Of a stretch of 64,000 nt of DNA, positions 36,990 through 51,335 are shown in pieces. Within the stretch, counting starts at the first letter, position 1, and each line of letters opens with the position of its first letter. The DNA lies in the NCBI GenBank assembly GCA_026874595.1, contig CM049308.1, positions 43,843,327-43,907,326 of the forward strand. Reading direction: 5' to 3'. A program made the position numbers and the translations under genes. Below the pieces are notes generated by a model. It searched no databases and was not told where the DNA came from. It saw only the letters and a list, made by a program, of their open reading frames with translations. The DNA comes from Sipunculus nudus. Its lineage: Eukaryota; Annelida; Sipuncula; Golfingiida; Sipunculidae.

Positions 36990-39900
36990 AGCGAACCTGT
37001 GAGCTTATGTGATAGTGTGGCATCGTCCTGCGTCCGTCATCTGGCGTCTGTATGTTAACCCATACTATTTTGAAAACAGCAAGAGTTAGCATCACAAAAT
37101 TTTATACAAAAAATTAGTCATCCAAAAAAAACTATCCGATTTTGCTTATTTTTTTGCTAACTGCATTTTCTTAGATTTTATAGGGAAAAAGCTGAAAAAC
37201 CTTTAAAAATCTTCTTCTCCCAAACTGCTCGCTAAATTGTCCAATGTTTCACAGAAATGATTCCTAGAACAATCTCTCTCAAGTTTGTTTGAATGGTTTA
37301 AGTTCGGTGAATTTTGGCCGAGTTACAGGAAGTTGAACTTATTCATCTGTCCAAAAAAGCATACAAAAATTACAATCTCAGAAACAGCTAGAGCTATCAT
37401 CACCAAATTATATGCCAATGTTTGTCACATGAGTCATATCTTAAATTGAGATATTGGTGGCGCCACCTGCATCGGCCCTTTTTGTACAGGGGTCATCAGT
37501 GCATGTATCATACTGTCGGCTACAAAAAACTTCTTCTCTGAAACCATATGGCCCAATTGTTTAATATTGCACAGAAATGATCCTATGGGTAGTGCTTTCT
37601 GAAGTTTGTTCAAACCGTCTCAGTTCAGTGACTTTTGGCCTGGTTATTGGAAGCTGAATTAAGTCATATGCCATAACAGCCCATTTTAGCCAGTGGCTAC
37701 AAAGATCTTCTTCTCAAAAACAACTAGGCCAAATTCTTAAATCTCACACATTAATTATCCTTAGATGTTGATAATTCAAGTTTGTTCAAATGGTTTTGGT
37801 TCAGTGATTTTTGGCTGAGTTATGGGAAGCGTAACTTAGCCATTTTGCTGTATTTTCCCATACCAGTTATAAACCTGCCTAACATTTTTTGACAGACACC
37901 ACTGAGGCCAATTTTGTCTTTTATGGTTCCAAAGAATGAATTTTTGCTGAATTATAAAGATTGAATTGAGTCATTTTACCATATATGTTAGCTGTGTGAA
38001 GCAGATACACCTAGCCTGGCACCAGTTTAACAGCATCCATTACATCGTGTCTCTGGACATTTAGATTTCCAGTTATCTGTGGTTAATATTGACAAGAATG
38101 TTTTTTAAAAGCTTTTAAAAATTGTAGATTTATGAAATTAGATATTCCTTATACCAGGCAATGTTTACAATCACAGGTATACAGCACTCTGTGGGTATAT
38201 AAAGACAGCTGTACATGGATTATAAATAATTGGTATCCATACTCAACTTAATTCAAGATTTTGCCATCATTGAGATGTATCTGTATTATAATTTTGCATT
38301 CAATATGTATCTGTAGTAATTTTTAGCAAACCTGTGAGCTAATTCTATGGTGTGGTGGCGTGTGTCGTCTGTACGTTAACCCATACTATCTCGAAAATGA
38401 CTGGAGCTAGCATCATGAAATTTAATGCATAAAATTAGCCATCTGAAAAACTCTGCATTTTCTTAGATTTTATAGAGAAAAAGCTAAAAAAAAAACTTTT
38501 AAAATCTTCTCCGACGAAACAGTCAAGCCAATATTTCACAGAAATAATTTTTTATACCATCTCTCTCAAGTTTGTTCGAATCGTTCAACTTCGGTGAATT
38601 TTGGCCCAGTGACAGGAAGTTGAACTTGGTCATTTGTCCAAAAAAGCATACTAAAATCTCAGAAACGGCTGGAGCTAACATCACCAAATTTTATGCCAGT
38701 GTTGGTCACATGAGTCATATATGAAATTCAGGTATAGGTGGTGCCACCTGCATTGACCTTTTTTGTATGGGGGTCATTCGTCATCTGTACATTAACCCAT
38801 AATTTCTCAGGAATAGCAGGAGCTACCAGCCCCAGATTTTATGCAATAATGTCTCACATATCAAATGTTGTGGGATTCAGGTTTATTTTTTAGCTCAGCT
38901 GACTATAAGTCATCTGAGCTATAGTCGTGGTCCATTGTCCGTCGTCCGTCCGTCATACGTCCGTCTGTCCGTAGATGTGGCACGTTTTGAAACAGTAAGA
39001 CCTAGGAATCCAAAATTCGGCATAATGTTAGATTTCCCCAAGATCTCCTACCAATCCGAAAACTGGGTCTTTGCGACTTCGTTCCTTTGAGAAATTAAGG
39101 AAAAACCTCAATTTTTTATTAGCTCAGCTGACTATAAGTCATCTGAGCTATAGTCGTGGTCCATTGTCCGTCGTCCGTCCGTCAGTCTGTCCGTCCGTAG
39201 ATGTGGCACGTTTTGAAACCGTAAGACCTAGGAATCCAAAATTCGGCATAATGTTAGATGTCCCCAAGATCTCCTACCAAGCCGAAAACTGGGTCTTTGC
39301 GACTTCGTTCCTTTTAGAAATTAAGGAAAAACCTCAATTTTTTTTAAAAACCTATTTTTACACTTCAGGACTGCCTAATATCAAAACCACTCATCTGTTT
39401 TTCCTCATATTTACCATAATTATTCCTCTATATAGTTCCTATGTACATGCCAGAAATTATGTCTGTATTATGTAAATTTAAAAAGTTATGGGCCCAAACA
39501 TAATGCATTGTGTAAAAAATCAGGAAAGATATTTGATCACTTAACACAAAATATGTTAAAGCTATAAACTTTTTTTCCAGTAATATAACTTTTATTAATC
39601 AAAATTAAATTGTATACCCAAAATTAGATCAAAATCTTTTAAATTTTTTAAAATATTAACAAAAATAAAAAATTGGTACCTTAAATTTTGCCCAACTTTG
39701 ACCATGGCACGTTTTTTTCCTATAAGTACTGTGGATTTAATTTTCACAGCATGTTTTTTTTAGCATTTTGTCTGTAAACATTAAAAATTTGAAACCAGTT
39801 GATCAAAAACTGTAGATTTTATTCAAGTTTTAAAGCACCATGTAACATATTGTTTTCATCAAGCTAGTGTCATGCAGTTTGCAAGTGCTCCAGCTCCCCA

Positions 39901-42202
39901 GCTTCAGCTCTCAGTTCCTAAAATTTGGCATGCAATTAGATGTCTCAAAAATCCCCTACCATGCCAAGAATTTGGTCACTAGGACTTAATACCTTCGAGA
40001 TATTAATGAAAAACTTCATTTTTCCATTAAAAACCCATTGTTACACTTCAAAACTGCCTAATATCAAAACCACTGATCTGACTTTAATCATATATAATAT
40101 ACATATTTTTCTATACATTCTCTATGCACATGCCAGAAATGATGTCAGTATTGCGTAATTGTTTTAAGTTATGGGTCCAAACATAAATATTTGTAATTTT
40201 TAGCTCAGCTGACTCTAAGTCATCTGAGCTATAGTCGTGGTCCATTGTCCGTCGTCCGTCCGTCTGTCTTGCCGTCCGTCCGTCCGTCTGTAGATGTGGC
40301 ACGTTTTGAAACCGTAAGACCTAGGAATCCAAAATTCGGCATAATGTTAGATGTCCCCAAGATCTCCTACCAAGCCGAAAACTGGGTCTTTGCCACTTTG
40401 TTCCTTTGAGAAATTAAAGAAAAACCTCAATTTTTTATTAAAAACCTATTTTTACACTTCAGGACTGCCTAATATCAAAACCACTCATCTGTTTTTCCTC
40501 ATATTTACCATAGTTATTCCTCTATATAGTTCCTATGTACATGCCAGAAATTATGTCTGTATTATAAAAATTTAAAAAGTTATGGGCCCAAACATAATGC
40601 ATTGTGTAAAAAATCAGGAAAGATATTTGATCACTTAACACAAAATATGTTAAAGCTATAAACATTTTTTCCAGTAATATAACTTTAATTAATCAAAATT
40701 AAATTGTATACCCAAAATTAGATCAAAATCTTTTAAATTTTTTAAAATATTAACAAAAATAAAAAATTGGTACCTTAAATTTTGCCCAACTTTGACCATA
40801 GCACGTTTTTTTCCTGTAAGTACTGTGGATTTAATTTTCACAGCATGTTTTTTTTAGCATTTTGTCTGTAAACACCAAAAATTTGAAACCAGTTGATCAA
40901 AAACTGTAGATTTTATTCAAGCTTTCAAGCACCATGTAACATATTGTTTACATCAAACTAGTGTCATCCAGTTTGCAAGTGCTCAGCTCCCCAACTTAAG
41001 CTCTCAGTTCCTAAAATTTGGCATACAATTAGATGTCTCAAAAATCCCCTACCATGCCAAGAATTTGATCACTAGGACTTAATACCTTCGAGATATTAAT
41101 GAAAAACTTCATTTTTCCATTAAAAACCCATTGTTACACTTCAAGACAGCCTAATATAAAAACCACTGATCTGACTTTAATCATATATAATATACATATT
41201 TTTCTATATATTCTCTATGCACATGCCAGAAATGATGTCAGTATTGCGTAATTGTTTTAAGTCATGGGCCCAAACATAATGCACTTTGTAAAAAATCAAG
41301 AAATATATTTACTCCCTTAACAAGAGGATTGCTGAAGCTAGAGATTTTTTGTCAGGGATGTAACATTATTTAATCAGGATTCAATTGAATACCCAAAATT
41401 AGTTCTGAATTTTTCAAATTGTATAAGTTATTAGTATAAATATAAAATTAGTACCTTAAATTTTGCCCAACTTTGACCATGGCATGTTTGTTTCCTGTGA
41501 GCACTGTTGATATAATTTTCATATCATGCACACATAAAGATTTCAGCTTTTTAGTTTGAAAAGCTGAAGGAAATTGGCCAAAAATTGTAGCTTTTATTAA
41601 TGTTTTTATGAGACCATGTCAGACCTTGGCTCTCTGTAGCACCTCTTGAGTCACCTGTCAGCAAATTATGCATGCTTGAGGTGAGACATAAACTGGGGCG
41701 TCCAGGCAGCTTATTATATAATGGCCAGCCACAGTTGATCTAGGTATCCAACCGAACTCATCTAGTAGTTTTAACCTACAACATAACAATAAACAATAAA
41801 TTAATAAATTTTTATTGGTTTTTAATAACAAATTAAAGAAAAATAGAAAAGGAATTTGTTAGTTGATAATAACAGGAAAATAACTTGCAGTTACCGATGA
41901 TATAAGAATCTTGTATCGATGGATAGAATGTCATGTATTCCAAATAACACCATACAGTCACCTATGGTTTTTTTTTCAGTTCAATTTTAATGATAAAAAA
42001 AGTAAATCATATTATTCATTACTAATCATCAGGGATCATATGAAGGAAATTAATGATAGACAAAGATGCAGTTGATAATATTAATCTAGATTCCTACTGT
42101 GTCTAGTGTGTACATTGATGTGAAATTAGTCAAAAATAAATATATTACATTTTTTTTTAATATAAATAAAAGCCATAAAACCAGGTACTTATGATCATTA
42201 TT

Positions 42203-45200
42203 GTATCCCTAGACAAAGTCTGGGGATACTATGTTTTCATACCGGTCCCGCCGCCGCCACGGCCGCCGCCGCCGCATATAAATCTTGTTGGCGCGATAAC
42301 CCAAAAAATATTTCACGGAACTTTACCAAACTTGGTATATGTATAGATATGGGTGAGAGGGCGACGCCTATTTAAAATGAGGTCATGACCTTTACTAGGA
42401 GAGTGTCCTTGACCTTGAATAGGTCCAATTTTGGGGAAAATCACACAAATTCTTTAATATCTCAAGAAATCTTGCATGGATTTATCCAAAAATCAAGTTG
42501 ATGAAAGATCATGGATAGGGTTGTCATGTTCCAGAAACTGGTGGCGCCACCTATTATTCTTTACTTGTTTTTGTGCCGTTTAATACCCCCAAAATTGCCA
42601 CCTTACAGTACTGTGAGCATTATAAGTCAAAAACTAATGGACAGATTTCTTTTATATTATGCATATACATAGGTATGGGTTATGGGATGATGTTTATTTA
42701 AATTGGGGTCATGACCTTTCCTATGATAGTGGCCTTGACCTTGAATATTGCCATATATGGTGAAAATCACACACCTCTTATGATATCTCCAGTGTTGATA
42801 GCCATATGGATTTCAAACATGACTTATGTATGGCCCACCACTAAAGTAAGAACCCTATAGGTTTTAGGGTCATGAGGTCAAAGGTCAAGGTCACTGGACT
42901 GGCATTTTAAAAGATACTGTGGATGCATTTAAGCCAAACTTTCATCTTAGGTCTTCCATCTTGAATATATAGCTCACTTGCCAGTAGTGGATGATCCATA
43001 TAAATTTTGGGGTCACAAGGTCAAAGGTCAAGGCCACAGGAGCTATCTGTCCAAAAATTAGTTTCTGGATGATAATTCCTGCTTTTATTGATGTATTGAT
43101 TTCAAACTTGACTTATATATGTCTTATTGAAAAAGCAAGACTCCAATTGATTTTGGGGTCATGAGGTCAAAGGTCAAGGTCACAGGACACATCTTTAAAA
43201 AGATTGTGGATGCATTTTCAGCCAAACATTTCATATCAGACCTTTCATCTTGCACATGTAAGTCATCTGCCAATAGAGGAAGACCCCTATCAGTTTTGAG
43301 GTCACAAGGTCAAAGGTGAAGGTCACAGGAGCCATCTGTCCAAAAATTAGTTTCTGGATGATAATTCCTGCTTTTATTGATGTATGGATTTCAAACTTGA
43401 CTTGTATATGTCCCATTGGAAAAGCAAGACCCAAATTGATTTTGAGGTTATGAGGTCAAAGGTCAAGGTCACAGGACACACCTTTAAAAAGATGTGGATG
43501 CATTTTCAGCCAAACATTTCATCTCAGATCTTTCATCTTGCACATATAGTTCACCTGCCAAGAGAGGAAGAACCCTATCAATTTTGAGGTCACAAGGTCA
43601 AAGGTGAAGGTCACAGGAGCCATCTGTCCAAAAATTAGTTTCTGGATGATAATTCCTGCTTTTATTGATGTATGGATTTCAAACTTGACTTGTATATGTC
43701 CCATTGGAAAAGCAAGACCCAAATTGATTTTGAGGTTATGAGGTCAAAGGTCAAGGTCACAGGACACACCTTTAAAAAGATGTGGATGCATTTTCAGCCA
43801 AACATTTCATCTCAGATCTTTCATCTTGCACATATAGTTCACCTGCCAAGAGAGGAAGAACCCTATCAATTTTGAGGTCACAAGGTCAAAGGTGAAGGTC
43901 ACAGGAGCCATCTGTCCAAAAATTAGTTTCTGGATGATAATTCCTGCTTTTATTGATGTATGGATTTCAAACTTGACTTGTATATGTCCCATTGGAAAAG
44001 CAAGACCCAAATTGATTTTGAGGTTATGAGGTCAAAGGTCAAGGTCACAGGACACACCTTTAAAAAGATGTGGATGCATTTTCAGCCAAACATTTCATCT
44101 CAGATCTTTCATCTTGCACATATAGTTCACCTGCCAAGAGAGGAAGAACCCTATCAATTTTGAGGTCAAAATGTCAAAGGTGAAGGTCACAGGAGCCATC
44201 TGTCCAAAAATTAGTTTCTGGATGATAATTCCTTCTTTTATTGATGTATGGATTTCAAACTCGACTTGTATTTGACCCTTTGGAAAAGCAAGACCTGAAT
44301 TGATTTTAGGGTCATGAGGTCAAAGGTCAAGGTCACAGGAAACCTTTTTAAAAAAAATTGTGGATGCATTTTCAGCCAAACAATTCATCTCAGATCTTTC
44401 ATCTTGCACATATAGTTCACCTGCCAAGAGTAGAAGACCCCTATCAATTGTGAGGTCGCAAGGTCAAAGGTGAAGGTCACAGGAGCCATCAGTCCAAAAT
44501 TTAGTTTCTGGATGATAATTCCTGCTTTTACTGATGTATAGATTTCAAACTTGACTTGTATATGTCCCATTGGAAAAGCAAGACCCAAATTGAATTTGAG
44601 GTTATGAGGTCAAAGGTCAAGGTCACAGGACACACCTTTAAAAAGATGTGGATGCATTTTCATCCAAACATTTCATCTTAGATCTTTCATCTTGCACATA
44701 TAGTTCACCTGCCAAGAGAGGAAGAACCCTATCAATTTTGAGGTCACAAGGTCAAAGGTGAAGGTCACAGGAGCCATCTGTCCAAAAATTAGTTTCTGGA
44801 TGATAATTCCTTCTTTTATTGATGTATGGATTTCAAACTTGACTTGAATTTGACCCATTGGAAAAGCAAGACCTGAATTGATTTTGGGGTCATGAGGTCA
44901 AAGGTCAAGGTCACAGGAAACCTCTTTAAAAAGATGTGGATGCATTTTCAGCCAAACAATTCATCTCAGATCTTTCCTCTTGCATATATAGTTCACCTGC
45001 CAAGAGTGGAAGACCCCTATCAATTGTGAGGTCACAAGGTCAAAGGTGAAGGTCACAGGAGCCATCTGTCCAAAAATTAGTTTCTGGATGATAATTCCTG
45101 CTTTTATTGATGTGTGGATTTCAAACTTGACTTGTATATGTCCCATTGGAAAAGCAAGACCCAAATTGATTTTGGGGTGATGAGGTCAAAGGTCAAGGTC

Positions 45201-45683
45201 ACAGGACACATCTTTAAAAAGATGTGGATGCATTTTCATCCAAACATTTCATCTCAGATCTTTCATCTTGCACATATAGTTCTCCTGCCAAGAGAGGAAG
45301 AACACTATCAATTTTGAGGTCACAAGGTCAAAGGTGAAGGTCACAGGAGCCATCTGTCCAAAAATTAGTTTCTGGGTGATAATTCCTGCTTTATTGATGT
45401 ATAGATTTCAAACTTAACTTGCATATGTCCCATTGGAAAAGCAAGACCAGATTTGATTTTGGGGTCATGAGGTCACAGGTCAAGGTCACAGGACACATCT
45501 TTAAAAAGATCAAGGTTACAGGACCAACATCTTTACCAAGATTGTGGATTGTTAGATGGAAGAAACAATGAATATGCCAAGTGTCAGTATATGCTGCTAA
45601 AAATGGGGGTCTATTTATAAAGGGGGTGGGGGCCTACTATGTCTGGGGATACTCTGGCACCTGCGGTGCCAAGAAATGTCTAG
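42203..45683 (+). mobile_element. D: family D element inside A8
   Basis: The 5' hairpin is GTATCCCTAGAC aaa GTCTGGGGATAC. The 3' end has GGGGATAC, then the hairpin GGCACCTGCGGTGCC, then AAGAAATGTCTAG. Length 3481 bp. The empty site (gatcattatttaaatgtgtg) is present in three other A copies (about 17300, 48365, 50705). Contains one GGTGGCGCCACCT (42541) and a 288-bp tandem core. Open frames of 67 codons recurring every 288 bp are core artefacts. Confidence 0.93.
42990..45480 (+). repeat. 288-bp tandem core of D, about 9 copies
   Basis: The landmark tagtttctggatgataattc recurs every 288 bp from about 43060 to 45370. Three consecutive units (starting about 43380, 43670 and 43960) are essentially identical. 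Each unit contains two clusters of AGGTCA half-sites: aggtcaaaggtcaaggtcac and aggtcacaaggtcaaaggtg. Confidence 0.95.
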
Positions 45684-48600
45684 TTTAAATGTGTGAATTT
45701 TGTATATTCTGGATTCTCAACATCATTGTTTGGTGAAAACTGAATAAATACCAGACATGGTGCGAATACTTTGCAATTGTATTTAAACACGAATATGAAT
45801 ATGTACTCCATTATAAAATTTCTTTCATAAGAATGGGAATTCAGGTAAAAATGAAAGTATATGAATACCAGTGCAAATATTTTCAAAATGTATTAATGAA
45901 TGCATTCTTGAATATATTCTTTAATATTATTTAAATAATCATTTCAGTCATATTTTATTTGAAAAAATCATACTATTCTCTTATTATTTTTAATAAAAAT
46001 TATATTTAGGACAGTATTTGTAATTTTTCTAATAAATAGTTAAACTCTTATATTATATGTTCTGCTTATATTAGTTATATGGCCAAGTCAAAATCTGTGT
46101 GACAATCCCACTCCATTTGTTAATGAAATAAATGAAATTAATCCTCTTTCCTGTCTCCAAAGGTACTATCAAAATCATACATAAGCTAAACAACAACAAC
46201 TCATAATACAGCTTATTTTTATTACCATATAAAACCAGCATGTGCCTCATTTCTAAATCATATTTTTTATCATATATATCAGCTGAGCGCCGTGACCCAT
46301 AGGTCCCTTGATTTAATAAATAGTTAAACTCTTATATTATATGTTCTGCTTATAAGTTTTATGGCCAAGTCAAAATCTGTGTGACAATCGCACTCCATTT
46401 GTTAATAAAATAAATGAAATTACTCCTCTTTCCTGTCTCCAAAGGTACTATCAAAATCATACATAAGCTAAACAACAACAACTCATAATACAGCTTATTT
46501 TTATTACCACATAAAACCAGCATGTGCCTCATTTCTAAATCATATTTTTTTATCATATATAACAGCTGAGCGCCGTGACCCATAGGTCCCTTGTTAAAAA
46601 CCTATTTTCACACTTCAGGACTGCCTAATATCAAAACTACTCATCTGTTTTTCCTCATATTTACCATAAATATTCCCCTATATAGTTCCTATGTACATGC
46701 CAGAAATTATGTCTGTATTATATAATTTAAAAAAGTTATGTGCCCAAACATAATGCATTTTGTAAAAAATCAGGAAAGATATTTGATCACTTAACACAAA
46801 ACATGTAAAAGCTATGGACTTTTTTTCCAGTAATATAAATTTAAATAATCAAAATTAAATTGTATACCCAAAATTAGATCAAAATCTTTTAAATTTTTTG
46901 AAATATTAACAAAAATAAAAAATTGGTACCTTAAATTTTGCCCAACTTTCACCATGGCACGTTTTTTTCCTGTAAGTACTGTGGATTTAATTTTCACAGC
47001 ATGTTTTTGTTAGCATTTTGTCTGTTAACACCAAAAATTTGAAACCAGTTGATCAAAAACTGTAGATTTTATACAAGGTTTCAAGCACCATGTAACATAT
47101 TGTTTACATCAAGCTAGTGTTATGCAGTTTGCAAGAGCTCAGCTCCCCAGCTTCAGCTCTCAGTTCCTAAATTTGGCATACAATTAGATGTCTCCAAAAT
47201 CCCCTACCATGCCAAGAATATGGTCATCAGGACTTAATACCTTCGAGATATTAATGAAAAACTTAATTTTTCCATTCAAAACCCATTGTTACACTTCAAG
47301 ACTGCCTAATATCAAAACCTCTGATCTGACTTTAATCATATATAATATACATATTTTTCTATACATTCTCTATGCATATGCCAGAAATGATGTCAGTATT
47401 GCGTAATTGTTTTAAGTTATGGGCCAAAACATAATGCACTTTGTAAAAAATCAAGAAATATATTTACTCCCTTCACAAGAGGATTGCTGAAGCTAGAGAT
47501 TTTTTGTCAGGGATGTAACATTATTTAATCAAGATTCAATTGAATACCCAAAATTAGTTCTGAATTTTTCAAATTTTATCAGTTATAAGTATAAATATAA
47601 AATTAGTACCTTAAATTTTGCCAAAATTTGACCATGGCACGTTTGTTTCCTGTGAGCACTGTTGATATAATTTTCATATCATGCACACATAAGGATTTCA
47701 GCTTTTTAGTTTAGAAAGCTGAAAGAAATTGGCCAAAAATTGTAGCTTTTATTAATGTTTTTATGAGACCATGTCAGACCTTAGCTCTCCCCAGCCCCAT
47801 TTGAGTCACCTGTATGTTGACCCTGTTGACCTTTCATCAAATTATGCATGCTTGACGCGAGGCATACACTGGGGCAGCCAGGCAGCTTATGGCCAGCCAC
47901 AGTTGATCCAGGTGTCCAACCCAACTCATCTAGTAGTTTTAACCAACAACATAACAATAAACAATAAATTAATAAATTTTTATTGGTTTTAAATAACAAA
48001 TTAAAGAAAAATAGAAAAGGAATTTGTTAGTTGATAATAACAGGAAATTAACTTGCAGTTACCAATGATATAAGAATCTTGTATCGATGGGTAGAATGTC
48101 ACATATTCCAAATAACACCATGCAGTCACCTATGGTATTTTTCAGTTCAATTTTAATGATAAAAAATAAATCATATTATTCATTACTAATCATTAGGGAT
48201 CATACGAAGGAAATTGATGATAGACCAAAGATGCAGTTGATAATATTAATCTAGATTCCTGCTGTATCTAGTGTGTACATTGATGTGAAATTAGTCCAAA
48301 ATGAATATATTACATTTATTTTTTTTAATATGAATAAAAGCCATAAAACCAGGTACTTATGATCATTATTTAAATGTGTGAATTTTGTATATTCTGGATT
48401 CTCAACATCATTGTTTGATGAAAACTGAATAAATACCAGACATGGTGCGAATACTTTGTAAATGTATTTGAATATGAATATGAATATGTACTCCATTATA
48501 AAATTTCTTGCATAAGAATGGGAATTCTGGAAAAAATGAAAGTATATGAATACCAATGCAAATATTTTCAAAATGTATTCATGAATGCATTCATGAATAT

Positions 48601-48712
48601 ATTCTTTGATATTATTTTAATAATGATTTCAGTTGTATTTTATTTTTAAAAAATCATACAATTCTCTTATTATTTTAATAAAAAATTATATTTTGGACAA
48701 TTTGTAATTATT

Positions 48713-51335
48713 AGCTCAGCTGACTATAAGTCATCTGAGCTATAGTCGTGGTCCATTGTCCGTCGTCCGTCCGTCTGTCCGTCCGTCCGTCCGTCCGTCC
48801 GTAGATGTGGCACGTTTTGAAACCGTAAGACCTAGGAATCCAAAATTCGGCATAATGTTAGATGTCCCCAAGATCTCCTACCAAGCCGAAAACTGGGTCT
48901 TTGAGACTTCGTTCCTTTGAGAAATTAAGGAAAAACCTCAATTTTTTATTAAAAACCTATTTTCACACTTTAGGACTGCCTAATATCAAAACCACTCATC
49001 TGTTTTTCCTCATATTTACCATAAATATTCCTCTATATAGTTCCTATGTACATGCCAGAAATTATGTCTGTATTATTTAATTTAAAAAAGTTCTGGGCCC
49101 AAACATAGTGCATTTTGAAAAAAATAAGGAAAGATATTTGATCACTTAACACAAAAAATGTTAAAGCTGTGGACCTTTTTTCTAGTAATATAACTTTAAT
49201 TAATCAAAATTAAATTGTATATCCAAAAATTAGATGAAAATCTTTTAAATTTTTTAAAATATTAATAAAAATAAAAAATTGGTACCTTAAATTTTGCCCA
49301 ACTTTGACCATGGCACGTTTTTTTCCTGTAAGTACTGTGGATTTAATTTTCACAGCATGTTTTTGTCAGCTTTCAACTGTTAACACCAAAAATTGGAAAC
49401 CAGTTGATCAAAAACTGTAGATTTTAATCAAGTTTTCAAGCACCTTGTAACGTATTGTTTACATCAAGCTAGTGTTATGCAGTTTGCAAAAGCTCAGCTC
49501 CCCAGCTTCAGCTCTAAGTTCCTTAAATTCAGCATACAGTTAGATGTCTCCAAAATCCCCTACCATGCCAAGAATTTGGTCACTAGGACTTAATACCTTC
49601 GAGATATTAATGAAAAACTTCATTTTTCCATTAAAAACCCATTGTTACACTTCAAGACTGCCTAATATTAAAACCACTGATCTGACTTTAATCATAAACA
49701 ATATACATATTTTTCATTCTCTATGCACATCCCAGAATGATGTCAGTATTGCGTAATTATTTTAAGTTATGGGCCCAAACATAATGCACTTTGTAAAAAA
49801 TCAAGAAATATATTTACTCCCTTAACAAGGGCATTGCTAGAGATTTTTTTGTCAGGGATGTAACATTATTTAATCAAGATTCAATTGAATACCCAAAATT
49901 AGTTCTGAATTTTTCAAATTTTATAAGTTATTAGTATAAATATAAAATTAGTACCTTAAATTTTGCCCAACTGTGACCATGGCACGTTTGTTTCCCGTGA
50001 GCACTGTTGATATAATTTTCATATCATGCACACATAAGGATTTCAGCTTTTTAGTTTAGAAAGCTGAAAGAAATTGGCCAAAAATTGTAGCTTTTATTAA
50101 TGTTTTTTATGAGACCCTGTCAGACTTGGGCTCTCTCCAGCCCCTCTTGAGTCACCTGTATGTTGACCTTTTGACCTTTCATCAAATTATGCACGCTTGA
50201 GGCGAGGCATACAGGAATCCAGGCAGCTTATGGCCAGCCACAGTTGATCCAGGTGTCCAACCCAACTCATCTAGTAGTTTTAACCAACAACATAACAATA
50301 AACAACAAATTAATAAATTTTTATTGGTTTTTAATAACAAATTAAAGAAAAATAGAAAAGGAATTTGTTAGTTTATAATAACAGGAAATTAACTTGCAGT
50401 TACTGATGATATAAGAATCTTGTATCGATGGGTAGAATGTCACATATTCCAAATAACACCATGCAGTCACATATGGCATTTTTCAGTTCAATTTTAATGA
50501 TAAAGAAGTAAATCATATTATTCATTACTAATGATTAGGGATCATATGAAGGAAATTAATGAAAGACAAAGATGCAGTTGATAATATTAATCTAGATTCC
50601 TACTGTGTCTAGTGTGTACATTGATGTGAAATTAGTCCAAAATGAATTTTTTACAGTTATTTTTTAATATAAATAAAAGCCATAAAACCAGGTACTTATG
50701 ATCATTATTTAAATGTGTGAATTTTGTATATTCTGGATTCTCAACATCATTGTTTGATGAAAATTGAATAAATACCAGACATGGTGCGAATACTTTGAAA
50801 TTGTATTTAAATAAGAATATGATTATGTACTCCATTATAAAATTTCTTGCATAAAGAATGGGAATTCAGGTAAAAATGAAAGTATATGAATACTGGTGCA
50901 AATACTTTCAAAATGTATTCATGAATGCATTCATGAATATATTCTTTAATATTATTTTAATAATCGTATCAGTTATATTTCATTTTAAAAAATCATATGA
51001 TTCTCTTATTATTTTTAATAAAAATTATATTTGGGACAATATTTGTAATTTTTTTTAATAAATAGTTAAACTCTTATATTATATGTTCTGCTTATAAGTT
51101 ATATGGCCAAGTCAAAATCTGTGTGACAATAGTACTCCAATTGTTAATAAAATAAATGAAATCAATCCTCTTCCCTGTCTCCAAAGGTACTATCAAAATC
51201 ATACATAAGCTAAACAACAACAACTCATAATACAGCTTATATTTATTACCACACAAAACCAGCATGTGCCTTATTTCTAAATAATATTTTTTTATCATAT
51301 ATAACAGCTGAGCGTCGTGACCCATAGGTCCCTTG
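48713..51335 (+). mobile_element. A9: intact uninterrupted family A element inside A6
   Basis: This is the best reference copy of family A (2623 bp). It has the head AGCTCAGCTGACTATAAGTC, a (TCCG)n tract (about 48760-48803), two related core modules (about 48805 and 49505), a long AT-rich 3' half, and the tail CAGCTGAGCGTCGTGACCCA ... CCTTG. It sits in A6 in the T-rich stretch tttgtaattttt / taataaatagtt. No Rep, helicase or other ORF is present. Confidence 0.93.

Larger units (their letters stand above)
40202..46310 (+). mobile_element. A8: family A element inside A7, containing D
   Basis: The head AGCTCAGCTGACTCTAAGTC is at 40202, and the tail TCAGCTGAGCGCCGTGACCC ends at 46310. After it, A7 resumes with tttaataaatagttaaactc. 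Without D the element is 2628 bp, within a few bases of A9 and reconstituted A6. Confidence 0.9.
39121..46593 (+). mobile_element. A7: family A element inside A6, containing A8
   Basis: The head AGCTCAGCTGACTATAAGTC is at 39121. It is interrupted by A8 at 40202-46310, and the tail ends CCCTTG at 46593. Without A8 it is only 1364 bp: the second core module's 3' half is deleted, from gggtccaaacataa straight to atatttgtaattttt. Confidence 0.85.

Noticed and set aside
43231-45317. Series of 67-codon frames on both strands
   Set aside because: They recur every 288 bp and simply mirror the D tandem core; both strands are open at once.
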